64,000 bases of DNA, taken from positions 25,481 through 89,480 of the forward strand of contig CAYMSF010000007.1 in NCBI GenBank assembly GCA_964392985.1. The letters are read 5' to 3'. Below the pieces are notes generated by a model, which was given only the letters and a program-made list of their open reading frames with translations, did not search any database and was not told the origin of the DNA. This document shows, piece after piece, positions 43,704 through 53,366 of the stretch. Source of the stretch: CAYMSF01 sp964392985. GTDB taxonomy: Bacteria; Verrucomicrobiota; Lentisphaeria; Victivallales; Victivallaceae. A program made the translations under genes and the position numbers. Position 1 is the stretch's first letter. Each line of letters opens with the position of its first letter.

Positions 43704-46700
43704 GCTTTACCTCCCGGAAAAATTTCTTTTAACCGTTCCAGCATTTCCCGGTCATAAGGCAGGTGAAATACACCGGTTTCAGGCGACTCGCCGTTCATGC
43801 CGCGAGTATAAAGGTAGAAGGCGCCGCCAAGATGTTTTTCCGGCGCATAATCCGGCAGGCGCATCGTCAGGAAACGATCAAGCGCCACGGTGTAAATCGC
43901 GGCTTGCGCCAGATAAAAACTGCCTATCATACTGTTTTTCAATGCCGTCTGATTATAATTACGGTAAGGCATGCCCAGGCTGTTGGTTTTCCAGTCCGCC
44001 AGCCAGTATTTACCCTGTTCTTGAAATACCAGGTCGATTTTACCATTCATAAAGCCGTATTTGGCGGCTTCTTCACCCAGCGGATTCCGGTACTGCCACA
44101 CTGGCGCCGGAAATTTTTCCTGCAGTAAAGCCTCAAGCCGGTTGATTTGTATTTTGTCCGGAACCGAAAAATAAAATTCCAGTTCCGCCAGCCGTTGCCG
44201 GCTGGGGACTTTCGCCAAAATTATTCCCGGCTTCAGCGGTGTTGATAACACATGTTCAAGCATGGCACAAATCTGGCGCCGCCTGGATTCCAAACTTTTG
44301 GTATAGTGTTCAGAGCCGGCATTACCGTCCACCCGGCCGAATTGAATCAGATTTTTTTCAATCAACTCCCGGACTTCGGGATGTTCGCGCCATCCCGGCT
44401 CATATATCTGATGGAAGTCAAATTTTTCCAGAATTGAGTGGATGCAATCGCCGGAAAGCGCCCCGGAGGGGAAATCGGCAAAAGACGGCTGACTATCGCC
44501 GAGGGCGGCAATGGCAGGAGTTACTGCTGCACCAGCGGCAATCGTCTCCTCCCCGCCCGGGGTGAAATCATTTTCATGCTCACCGGCAGTCATGCTGGAG
44601 AAACTCATAATCCGGAAATCCTGCGGAACCCGGCGGGGGAATTTACGACATTCCAAAGGAAGTAATACCGTCTTCTTCTGGAGACGTTCCAATTTTTTAT
44701 ATTCAGCCGGCTCGGAAAACTTAATATTATCAGATTTGCGCCAGACTGAACGGATTCCGACACCGGCGCCGGCAATTAACGGCGGCGTACCGGTTGACAG
44801 ATATTGCGAAATACTTGAATCAACAAGATTACCGGTAAGATAATCTATGGCATTATCTTTCTTTTTATGATGTTCGCGATGGGCAATACAACAATAGTAC
44901 TTGGCGCGGGTTACCGCGACATAGAAAAGCCTGACCGCCTCCGCAAGTTTTTCACGCCGGTAATATAACTGACTGCCTGCAAAATTTTTTGTCCCGAGTT
45001 CCAGAAAAATTTTATAGCCGTTGTTCGTCTCCCGGTGAAAGAAAAATTCTTCTTCTTTCCTGTTGCCGGGCATGAAGCCCCACCCCCAGAGGGAGGGACA
45101 GAATACAATCGGAAACTGTAATCCCTTGCTTTTATGCACCGTCAAAATTTTCACCGCGTCATCATCACTTTCCAGGCGCTGTTCATACTCCGCGTCGTCC
45201 TCGCCGCCGGTAACGCGCTCCTGCAACCAGTTAAGCAATCCATCCATACTGAGCTGGCGACTGCGCGCCATCTGGTGAAGCAGTTCCGCCAGATGTGAAA
45301 TATCAGTTAAATGGCGCTCCAGCGCCGGTTGTTGCGATTCCTGGTGCCGGGATCGAATATCGCCGCGTTGCAGTGAAAAAAACATGGGCATAAAACCCTT
45401 ATTCTGCCACAAATCGCGTAAATCATAAAATTCTTTGCGGTATGTTTCCAATTCGTCGCCGGAAAATTCATCATTGCCGATGGTATTAATACTGGCGGCA
45501 TCAAGGCCGAAGATTGAAGTCGTCAGCGCGGTGAAAAGCAGCCGGTTATTGCCGGGGTTCAGAATGCCATTCATCACATGATAAATTTCCCTTGCCTCCG
45601 GCGTGGCAAAAACGTTTCCGGAATTTTGCAGTACGGCAGGAATGCCGGTTGCGGCAAGTTTTTTACAATAAAGACGCGCCTCCCGGTTACTATAGGTGAG
45701 AATGGCAATATCAGAGGGTTTTACCGCGACAGATTTGCCATCTGATTCAAACCGGGCCATTGGTTGCTTCGCGGCATTTTCCGTTTCAGCCAGACGCAGG
45801 ATTGTCGCTATCCGGCTGATAAATTCAAAGTTTGAATGTTTGGCGATTGTTTGCGCATTGCTATCCTCATCGACAACAAGAGGAAAAATCTCCAGCGGCG
45901 CGGTAAAATTATCGACGGATTCAACCACCAGCCGGCCGATTTCCCGTCCCGACACGGCAGGATGATAGGCGATTTTATCTTCGACGAATGGATTTTTGCC
46001 ACCAAAAATAATATTGAAGCCCTCCAGCATCTTCGCGCAGGAACGGTAATTTTTGGTCAAAGTCGAGATATTCGACTGACTGGCTAAATTTTTCCCGGCG
46101 TCAATACAGGAGTAGATATCCGCACCGCGAAAAGCGTAGATGGATTGTTTCGGGTCGCCCACCATCAGCATCAAAGTATCATGATGGTTGAACACGGTGT
46201 TGAATATTTCATACTGGACCGGGTCGGTATCCTGAAATTCGTCGATCATAACCACTTTGAACCGCTGGCGGATACGTTCGGCAAATATTTCATTTCTTAA
46301 CGCATTACGGGTGTTAATGAGCAAATCGTCAAAAGTCTTCACCTGCATCAAACGTTTCTTCGCGGCAAGGGTATCAGGACGCCGGGTGTACTGTATAAAC
46401 TCGGCTTTTATTGATTTGACATAGATTTTAAAGGCATCGCTGAAACGACTGACAATATCAGAAATTTCCTCAAAAACTCCCGGAGTGGAACCATAGCCGG
46501 TACACCATTCCTTGTTGGCGTATTTTGCATCAGTAATATCATTCTTAGACAGATCATTCATCGTATTAATGACCAGATCACGGTCAATCTTTTCACCTTG
46601 CATCCGCCCGATAAAGTTCGACAATGAAGTTCGTGGAGCTTTTTTCATGATTTCGTAATTATCTTCAACTGCAACGATTATCTCATCTTTGTAATCACGC

Positions 46701-47395
46701 CAATACTGCATAAATTCTTCAAAAATAGAGTGTAACGTGTACTCAACCTCTTGCAGTGGCAGGATTTCAGTTCCATTCTCAATGGCACATTCAGGATTCT
46801 TCATTATCAGCCGGGCAAAATTTTGCAGTGATTCCATCGTGAATTTGCATTCCGCGGCAACCACACCCGGCAGCCATTCATCCGTCCGGAAAAAATGCAG
46901 CCGGTAAAAGTCAGCGGCAGTTTCACGGAACAGATCACTGTCATCGCTGACCAGTTCAGTAGCGAATGACTCGCCGCTTTCCACCGCAAATTCATTGAGC
47001 ATTCTGGCACAGAAACCATGTATGGTACAAATTGATGCTTCATCAAAATTCGCCAGCGCCGCCTGCAAGCGCAGCCGGATTATCTCCGCGCTGCCGGTTT
47101 TGCTCGCTTTCTCCAGCACTTTTTTCAAGAGGTCATCGGCCGGGTTTTCTCCTGACTTCAAGGCATTAATTGCATTGGCAAGATTTTCGCGGATACGTAT
47201 AATTAATTCTGCCGTTGCCGCTTCGGTATAGGTAACAACCAGGATTTGACTGATATTCGTCGGTGTTTCCCCTTCGATTAACAGCCGGATGAACAAATTT
47301 TGAATCGCGGTAGTCTTACCCGTGCCGGCGCTGGCCTCAATCAATTTGACTGTGCCAAAATCCAACGGGCATTCAATTACATTAAATTCATTCAT
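43700..47395 (-). CDS. recB: Exodeoxyribonuclease V beta subunit, RecB helicase-nuclease
   Basis: This 1231-residue protein has Walker A EASAGTGKTT (20-29), VMIDEFQDTD as motif II, a UvrD-like second helicase domain, and a C-terminal RecB nuclease with Asp1121 in GKIDLVF and Asp1134-Trp-Lys1136 in LADWKTN, the active-site residues. It is the 3'-5' motor and the nuclease of the complex, complete in length. The order recC-recB-recD, with gaps of 9 bases (recC to recB) and an overlap (recB to recD), shows one transcript. Confidence 0.93.
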   Translation of the reverse strand: MNEFNVIECPLDFGTVKLIEASAGTGKTTAIQNLFIRLLIEGETPTNISQILVVTYTEAATAELIIRIRENLANAINALKSGENPADDLLKKVLEKASKTGSAEIIRLRLQAALANFDEASICTIHGFCARMLNEFAVESGESFATELVSDDSDLFRETAADFYRLHFFRTDEWLPGVVAAECKFTMESLQNFARLIMKNPECAIENGTEILPLQEVEYTLHSIFEEFMQYWRDYKDEIIVAVEDNYEIMKKAPRTSLSNFIGRMQGEKIDRDLVINTMNDLSKNDITDAKYANKEWCTGYGSTPGVFEEISDIVSRFSDAFKIYVKSIKAEFIQYTRRPDTLAAKKRLMQVKTFDDLLINTRNALRNEIFAERIRQRFKVVMIDEFQDTDPVQYEIFNTVFNHHDTLMLMVGDPKQSIYAFRGADIYSCIDAGKNLASQSNISTLTKNYRSCAKMLEGFNIIFGGKNPFVEDKIAYHPAVSGREIGRLVVESVDNFTAPLEIFPLVVDEDSNAQTIAKHSNFEFISRIATILRLAETENAAKQPMARFESDGKSVAVKPSDIAILTYSNREARLYCKKLAATGIPAVLQNSGNVFATPEAREIYHVMNGILNPGNNRLLFTALTTSIFGLDAASINTIGNDEFSGDELETYRKEFYDLRDLWQNKGFMPMFFSLQRGDIRSRHQESQQPALERHLTDISHLAELLHQMARSRQLSMDGLLNWLQERVTGGEDDAEYEQRLESDDDAVKILTVHKSKGLQFPIVFCPSLWGWGFMPGNRKEEEFFFHRETNNGYKIFLELGTKNFAGSQLYYRREKLAEAVRLFYVAVTRAKYYCCIAHREHHKKKDNAIDYLTGNLVDSSISQYLSTGTPPLIAGAGVGIRSVWRKSDNIKFSEPAEYKKLERLQKKTVLLPLECRKFPRRVPQDFRIMSFSSMTAGEHENDFTPGGEETIAAGAAVTPAIAALGDSQPSFADFPSGALSGDCIHSILEKFDFHQIYEPGWREHPEVRELIEKNLIQFGRVDGNAGSEHYTKSLESRRRQICAMLEHVLSTPLKPGIILAKVPSRQRLAELEFYFSVPDKIQINRLEALLQEKFPAPVWQYRNPLGEEAAKYGFMNGKIDLVFQEQGKYWLADWKTNSLGMPYRNYNQTALKNSMIGSFYLAQAAIYTVALDRFLTMRLPDYAPEKHLGGAFYLYTRGMNGESPETGVFHLPYDREMLERLKEIFPGGKA

Positions 47396-47404
47396 TATTT
47401 TTTC

Positions 47405-50400
47405 TCAGGCTAATCCCAGTAAATTTACCACCGCTTTGGAAACTTTAACAAACTCATCACCGCCGGGGAACTCCGGACCAAAACAGAATTGAATATATTC
47501 GTCACTCCCATCGCCTTTTGGAGCGCCTTCAAAATCCTTCTCCCAGTCAATGGCGGCGGCAAAGAGTGCCTCCTCGTCCGTTTTATTATTAGCTAAAGCC
47601 TTGCAATAAACCGTTGAACTGGAGATAAAGAACGGCAATGGTCTCGACATACCAATTAAATAGTATTTCAACAGTTCCTGCAATTCACGTTTCGCCTTAT
47701 CCGCGGCAACAGGAAAGAGTTCCTTCGATTTTTCTTTTCCGACAAAAACAGTTCTTACCGGACCGCGGGATAAAAGGTTAGCGGCCAGATGAGAAATTGT
47801 CAGCATGACCATATCCTTGTCTTTCATGTCGGTAAAGCGATACAGTAATTGCGTGATTTTTCCATCATTGATAAACAGATTATCCAGCCGGATGCGGAGC
47901 GTGATTCCTTGCTCAAATTCAACGACTTCTTCAACCATCATTTTTTCGCCGGCGGCATTGGCAATGATACTGCGACTCTGGTCGGATACAGTTTCAACAA
48001 TCTCTTTCAGTTGCAACTCCCCGGTCTTTACCGGCGCTAAAACCCCGGAACACTCTAAACGCCGGCAGGTATTAGTAAATATCTCAGGTCTGGATTTAAA
48101 GTGTGATTCAATCTTCTTTTCTAATAACATTTCACCAACATTATATTTATCCAACGAGTCAAGGCTGAACTTCTCGGCTTCGGCAATTTCAGCTTGAACC
48201 CGGATACCCGGGTCAATCTGTAAGCGCCGCGTCAGAAAATATTTCGACGGATTCCTGAAAAAACAGATCAGATCCGGCAAACTCAAATCTTTGAGCTCGC
48301 CTTGAATCTCCGGCAGTGGAGCAGCACAGAAATTTCTTTCCGCCTTGCCTGAACCTCGCTGTTGAATCAAATTGGCTAAATGCAGATTTTCCGTTGAATA
48401 AGAAAACAATCTGGTATCATTGCCGTCAAAATATTTGCGGCTGAATGGTTGTAACGGATGTCGCACCACCAGATGTTCGCACAGTGAAACATTCCCTGAT
48501 TTCAGCCGGTATTTACCATTTTCCAAATAATCCAGCAATTCACTGATTACAATACTTGATGGCAGTGCGCTGTTGTCCTTGCTGTCCTGACCGATATAAC
48601 TCAGATAAAAACAATTTTTCGCGGAAATCATACACTCCAGAAATAACGCCCGGTCATCGGCGCGCACAGAACGATCCCCGCCCCTGGGGCGCTCCGCCAT
48701 CAAATCAAAACTGATCTTGCGCTGCTGCCGGGGAAAACTGCCTTCGTTAAGTCCCAGCATACAGATAACCCGCGCCGGAATACTCCGCAACGGTTTCGCT
48801 TCACAAAAAGTTACACCCCCGCGCAGAAAACCTCCACCTGAATAAGCCCCGTCAAACTGACGGCAGAGAATGTATTCAAAAACCGTTCTGGATATTTTTG
48901 TTTTTGGCGCAATCTGAATGATATCGCCAATCATTTTGCACACGGTATTCCGCAACCCCTGCACCGGTGCGGAATAAACGCCATCGTCAGAGAAGAATGT
49001 GTGAATCACCTCCATGGCAATATCCTGCCACCAATTCGGCGAACCCGCACCTGTAATTTCCGCCTCTTTCATCCGGCGGCAAAGCGAAAATAACTGCTCC
49101 ATAAATTCGTTAAACCGTCCCAGCAATTCGGCATTCTGTTCGGAAACCAGATTACTTGGACAGAGGTCACCTGATGCTTCGCCGGCAAATATCTGTTCAT
49201 CACTTCCGGGAAAACTGCCGAATGCGAATCCTGCCTGCAAACCGGCAAGACCGGTACGCCAGGAGTTGGCGGCAAAATCAACACCGATTTTATCTTCCCG
49301 GAATTCGCCGTCAATACCCCAGCAGATATTCGTTCCGCCAATCCAGCGCCGCAACAGCGACAACCGGTCATCATCAATACCGAATTTAGCGGAAACGGCG
49401 GGTGTTTCCAGAATCGTCACCACTTCCGGAGCAGTAAAACGACTGCCGCAAAGCTTAAAAATGTCAATCAGTGCAGTTGCTTCGGCGCCGAAACGCTGAC
49501 GGCGGTCCGATATCGTGGAAAAAAACCAGCGTTCACTTTCCGCCGGCAATGATTTAAATACCGCCTCAAGATACGGCGCGTACTGCTCCATATCCGGCAC
49601 CAATACCAGCACTTCATGCGGCAATAACGTTGAATCACGCTCAAAACAGGCCAGTAACTGTTCAAACAAAACCTCAACCTCGCGCATGATGCCGTGACAG
49701 GAATGGATTTGCAAACTGCAATCATTGTTTTCAATTTCCAGATATCCGTCACCGGCAACCGGAGCACGCCCCTCTTGAACGTCCTGCTGAATTTTTTTCA
49801 GTAAAGAAACGGGGTTATTTTCAGTGAAAGCCGTTGTATCCTGCACTTCGTCGAGGCTGCAAATCAGGCGGAAGAAATCCCGGTTTTGCGTGCCAAGCGC
49901 GCGTAACAGTCCGTTGATATTTTCGTTGGCATCAATCTCTTCAAATTCGATCTCTGGAATCGTTTCAGCGTCAGGTTCTGAATTTTCCCTCTTAGCGGCA
50001 AAATGTTTTTGTAATTCTTTCAAGCGTTCACGGGTTGCGGTTTTTTTATCTTTAACCTCGACCCAGTGCTGTTCCTGACATGGCGTCAAATAGTAGAAAT
50101 AGACTTCACAAACCCGCGAAGCCGCATAAATAATTTCCAGATAGGATGGCGGCAATGTCGTGAAACCAAAGAAAAATACCCGCTTCTGTTCTGCCAGCAA
50201 ACTGAAATCAGCGGTAAAATCACTCCCTGCTCCGGCCGGAAAAAATTCGGGATAAATCTGCCGGAGCAAGGTTGAATACAATTCCGCAAAATTGGTCGTT
50301 CCCTTGCACGCCAGTTCATTCCACAGTATCTGCTGCCATTCGCTCTCCTTGCAACCGCGCACAGGATTAATCCCCCTGCTCCAGTCCAGAATCATCTGCG

Positions 50401-50851
50401 GACGGAATACCGTGTAATTATCCAGCAGCAAAGCAAGACGTTCCGAAATCTGAATTTTTTTCAAACCATCAGTATCGTCATTCAGATATTTTTCAATCAA
50501 ACTGAATTCCGCTTTTTGGGACAAACTTGGCAGTAAATCAAAAATTTTCCAGGGCATCAGTTCCGGAGACGGCAGCGGGGTGAGGCGGTTGCAATCGAGC
50601 AGAGGCGCGAATAGATATTTTTCAATGAAGGCTTTCGGGAATGGACATTGGAAATTAGCGGCGATACCGTTGTTTTCCGCCAGTTGCAGTGACAACCAGC
50701 GTGCCATGCCCCCGCCCTGGACAACAATTAACTCGGGATTAAAAATGCCGGTGCCGGGTTCTTTCAGCTTTGCCGCCAGCTCTATTGCCAGCAAATCAAG
50801 CCGGTTGCCGTAAACTAAATGAAAATTGTGGTGGTCACTTAATACGCTCAT
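47405..50851 (-). CDS. recC: Exodeoxyribonuclease V gamma subunit, RecC
   Basis: The protein is 1148 residues from ATG 50851 (1157 from a GTG at 50878). The start VYGNRLDLLAIELAAKL and VQGGGMARWLSLQLAE near residue 50, then an inactivated helicase fold with VICMLGLNEGSFPRQQ, and a C-terminal inactive nuclease-like domain are all typical of RecC. RecC holds RecB and RecD together and reads Chi. I prefer the ATG because the conserved sequence starts there, although GGAG is only 3 bases upstream. It is the first gene of the rec operon; a 146-base gap separates it from hpf. Confidence 0.92.
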   Translation of the reverse strand: MSVLSDHHNFHLVYGNRLDLLAIELAAKLKEPGTGIFNPELIVVQGGGMARWLSLQLAENNGIAANFQCPFPKAFIEKYLFAPLLDCNRLTPLPSPELMPWKIFDLLPSLSQKAEFSLIEKYLNDDTDGLKKIQISERLALLLDNYTVFRPQMILDWSRGINPVRGCKESEWQQILWNELACKGTTNFAELYSTLLRQIYPEFFPAGAGSDFTADFSLLAEQKRVFFFGFTTLPPSYLEIIYAASRVCEVYFYYLTPCQEQHWVEVKDKKTATRERLKELQKHFAAKRENSEPDAETIPEIEFEEIDANENINGLLRALGTQNRDFFRLICSLDEVQDTTAFTENNPVSLLKKIQQDVQEGRAPVAGDGYLEIENNDCSLQIHSCHGIMREVEVLFEQLLACFERDSTLLPHEVLVLVPDMEQYAPYLEAVFKSLPAESERWFFSTISDRRQRFGAEATALIDIFKLCGSRFTAPEVVTILETPAVSAKFGIDDDRLSLLRRWIGGTNICWGIDGEFREDKIGVDFAANSWRTGLAGLQAGFAFGSFPGSDEQIFAGEASGDLCPSNLVSEQNAELLGRFNEFMEQLFSLCRRMKEAEITGAGSPNWWQDIAMEVIHTFFSDDGVYSAPVQGLRNTVCKMIGDIIQIAPKTKISRTVFEYILCRQFDGAYSGGGFLRGGVTFCEAKPLRSIPARVICMLGLNEGSFPRQQRKISFDLMAERPRGGDRSVRADDRALFLECMISAKNCFYLSYIGQDSKDNSALPSSIVISELLDYLENGKYRLKSGNVSLCEHLVVRHPLQPFSRKYFDGNDTRLFSYSTENLHLANLIQQRGSGKAERNFCAAPLPEIQGELKDLSLPDLICFFRNPSKYFLTRRLQIDPGIRVQAEIAEAEKFSLDSLDKYNVGEMLLEKKIESHFKSRPEIFTNTCRRLECSGVLAPVKTGELQLKEIVETVSDQSRSIIANAAGEKMMVEEVVEFEQGITLRIRLDNLFINDGKITQLLYRFTDMKDKDMVMLTISHLAANLLSRGPVRTVFVGKEKSKELFPVAADKAKRELQELLKYYLIGMSRPLPFFISSSTVYCKALANNKTDEEALFAAAIDWEKDFEGAPKGDGSDEYIQFCFGPEFPGGDEFVKVSKAVVNLLGLA

Positions 50852-50997
50852 TTTCTCCGCACTGTCCTCTTTCAGCACAAATCATCCGAAACGCAAAAAC
50901 CTGACAAAAAACATGAAGCGCGCCGCGGAACAAAAATCATCCACGGCGTGCAGTCAGTTCAGTTGCATATTTCTACTTAAAAAATAAACAACTGAAA

Positions 50998-51354
50998 TTA
51001 CTCTTCGTCTTCATCTTTTTCGCAAGCGCACTTGCACACGCCGTCTTTACAATTTTTGTTGCGGTGGTGGTCTTGCAATTTGTCGATGAGATGAGTAATC
51101 TGATGGTCTATTTTAGCGACGGCGGAATCAATAGACTGATACATATCATGGGATTCATCATCTGCTTCAAAATTGTGGTTTTTCATGTTTACGAGAATTT
51201 CCGCTTTGCAACGGTTCTTTTCAACGTCCAGCACAACTTTGACACTGGTGATTTTCAACTGCGGCACGTCAAGTACAGTACTCAACTTGCTTTCAACGTG
51301 TGCTTTCATGGCATCAGTTACAGAAACATGACGACCAGAGATAGTGATTTGCAT
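50998..51354 (-). CDS. hpf: Ribosome hibernation-promoting factor, short form
   Basis: This 118-residue protein has the HPF/YfiA fold: MQITISGRHVSVTDAMKAHV at the start, alternating strands (VKVVLDVEKNRCKAEILV) and the helix YQSIDSAVAKIDHQITHLIDKL. It binds the ribosome decoding centre and silences ribosomes in stationary phase. The tail is odd: CKDGVCKCACEKDEDEE holds four Cys, which could bind a metal. GGAGG precedes the ATG. It lies 60 bases after lptB, the same neighbourhood as in proteobacterial lptB-rpoN-hpf, but without rpoN. Confidence 0.9.
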   Translation of the reverse strand: MQITISGRHVSVTDAMKAHVESKLSTVLDVPQLKITSVKVVLDVEKNRCKAEILVNMKNHNFEADDESHDMYQSIDSAVAKIDHQITHLIDKLQDHHRNKNCKDGVCKCACEKDEDEE

Positions 51355-51414
51355 AATAACCTCCAGAATTTGGTGTTTAAAACAAATGCGGCAAAAAATT
51401 GACCTGCCGCATCA

Positions 51415-52158
51415 TTACATAGTAAACTGCGGGCCCAGATAGGTCTCCCGCGCCTTTTCATCATTCACCAGGAAATTGCTGTTGCCTTCCAGCAAAATCT
51501 TGCCCTGCGTCATTAAATACGCACGGTCAACTACCGAAAGGGTTTCACGAACATTATGGTCAGTAATCAAAATACCCAGATTTTTCGCCTTTAATTGACC
51601 GATAATCTGCTGCACGTCATAAACCGCAATAGGGTCTACACCGCTGAAGGGTTCATCCAGCAGGATAAATGACGGATTGGTAACCAGGGCGCGGGTAATT
51701 TCCAGCCGCCTGCGCTCCCCGCCGCTTAAAGTCATCGCCTTCTGCTTCGCCAAAGGCGCCAGTTCAAGTTCATTGAGCAACTCTTCCAGCCGGGCAAAAC
51801 GCTCTTTGCGTGAAATATCCAGAGTTTCCAGAATCGCCAGAATATTCTGCTCTACGGTCAACTTACGGAAAATGGAAGGTTCCTGCGCCAGATACCCCAT
51901 GCCAAGGCGGGCGCGTTTGTACATCGGCATCTGCGAGATGTCCGTGCCGCGGAAAAATATTGAACCTGAATCCTGTTTAATCAGGCCCATAATCATATAG
52001 AAACTGGTCGTTTTGCCGGCGCCGTTCGGCCCAAGCAGACCCACCACTTCGCCGGCTTCAACGTGTATCGACACCCCGTTGACCACCCGTTTGCCATGAT
52101 AAGCCTTGACCAGGTTTTCAGACCGCATCAAATAATCTTTTTTTTCTGTTTCGCTCAT
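51415..52158 (-). CDS. lptB: LPS export ABC transporter ATPase LptB
   Basis: This 247-residue ATPase has Walker A GPNGAGKT (43-50), AQEPSIFRKLTVEQNI (91-106, the LptB Q-loop region), signature LSGGERR (144-150) and Walker B LLDEP (166-170) followed by FSGVDP. This matches LptB, which powers lipopolysaccharide transport from the inner to the outer membrane with LptFG; those genes are outside this window. Its presence shows a diderm envelope. A 131-base gap separates it from the phosphatase gene upstream. Confidence 0.9.
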   Translation of the reverse strand: MSETEKKDYLMRSENLVKAYHGKRVVNGVSIHVEAGEVVGLLGPNGAGKTTSFYMIMGLIKQDSGSIFFRGTDISQMPMYKRARLGMGYLAQEPSIFRKLTVEQNILAILETLDISRKERFARLEELLNELELAPLAKQKAMTLSGGERRRLEITRALVTNPSFILLDEPFSGVDPIAVYDVQQIIGQLKAKNLGILITDHNVRETLSVVDRAYLMTQGKILLEGNSNFLVNDEKARETYLGPQFTM

Positions 52159-52289
52159 TACTCATCATCCCTGTTCAGGAACATTCCAGACGCTAAACGC
52201 GCTGGACTGATTATACATCCCGTCATAACGCTAAACTATCACAAAAACACCGATGTTCAAGCCGCAAACAATCACATCCATTAAAAAAC

Positions 52290-53093
52290 TCACGCCGAAC
52301 TGCCACCCAGATAAACACAAATCATCGTTACATTGTCTTCCGCACCGCAAATCAACGTTTCTTTCATCAACAAATCAATGGTATTGCGCGGTGTCTGGCT
52401 GTTGCGCATAATCTCCTCTATCCGGTGCTCGGAAAGGTGCGCGGTCAACCCGTCACTGCAAAGCAAAAAGCGATCACCCGGATAACGCTTAAAAATATTT
52501 ATCTCCGGTTCCACATCTGAAGCCGGTCCCAAAGACTTGGATATAATATGCGAAAATGGATGCGTTGATGCATCACGCGCCGAAAGTCTTTGCGCACGGA
52601 CCATCTCGGCAACAAAACTATGATCTTCCGTCAGGCGTTGCAGAATATCATTGCGCATCGCATACAACCTGCTGTCCCCGGCGTGAGCAACTATAATCGC
52701 ATCAGCCGTAAAAAATGCGCTGACCAGAGTAGTTCCCATCGGCTGCGGCATCTGCCGGCGGCAGTTTTCCGCATAAATAATCGCATTGCATTCCGCGATG
52801 GTGGAACGCATGAAGTCAATGGCATCACGTTCTTCGGTAAAAGCTCCCGCTTTGCGCCGTTCCCATGACGCGATAAAGTGTTCGCAGCAAAGCCCGCTGG
52901 CAATATCGCCATGAGCATGACCGCCGATACCGTCGGCAATAACGGCAAGAGCATTACCGCCATCCCCCGGGTCGGCAATATAGCAGAAACTATCTTCATT
53001 CACCTCCCGGATCAAACCGGTATGCGTTTCACTGGCGAAACTCATCGGCGCTATAACCGGGAGCGCTTTAATTCTTTTTGTTTTTGCCATCAT
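52290..53093 (-). CDS. PP2C-type serine/threonine protein phosphatase
   Basis: This 267-residue protein has the bacterial PP2C motifs: GLIREVNEDSF near residue 26 (metal Asp), VIADGIGGHAHGDIAS (about 50-65), AHAGDSRLYAM (about 135-145) and GAEDNVTMICVY near the end (metal Asp). It is cytoplasmic and removes phosphate from Ser/Thr, usually opposing a Hanks-type kinase, which is not in this window. The start is MM; either Met works. It is divergent from the EF-G-like gene across 273 bases. Confidence 0.88.
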   Translation of the reverse strand: MMAKTKRIKALPVIAPMSFASETHTGLIREVNEDSFCYIADPGDGGNALAVIADGIGGHAHGDIASGLCCEHFIASWERRKAGAFTEERDAIDFMRSTIAECNAIIYAENCRRQMPQPMGTTLVSAFFTADAIIVAHAGDSRLYAMRNDILQRLTEDHSFVAEMVRAQRLSARDASTHPFSHIISKSLGPASDVEPEINIFKRYPGDRFLLCSDGLTAHLSEHRIEEIMRNSQTPRNTIDLLMKETLICGAEDNVTMICVYLGGSSA

Positions 53094-53234
53094 CTTTTTT
53101 TACCATTAGCGTCGCGATGCGGAACATATCAAGCTATTTACTGTTTTGCAACCGGCATCTGCACCGGTAGAGACAATATTAACATCCTTGTCTATGGCAA
53201 AAATAGCACATTTTTAAAATATAGCAAAAAAAAA

Positions 53235-53263
53235 TTGCTCTTCTGTTTTGCATTCCTTATAGT
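53235..53263 (+). promoter_or_regulatory. Predicted promoter of the EF-G-like gene
   Basis: TTGCTC (53235-53240), a 17-bp spacer and TATAGT (53258-53263) give a start site near 53270 and a leader of about 95 bases. I found no equally good boxes for the divergent phosphatase gene. Confidence 0.5.
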
Positions 53264-53366
53264 TTCTGCTTATATTCTTATCTGTTTCCCGTATTAAGTG
53301 TGTTAGCCATGTCGGCAAATGAATTAACGATTATTAATTTTTCCTTAACAAACTGAAAGGGGCATC

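Noticed and set aside
53094..53366. Riboswitch or other leader RNA before the EF-G-like gene
   Set aside because: Apart from promoter boxes and AT-rich sequence I see no conserved structured element.
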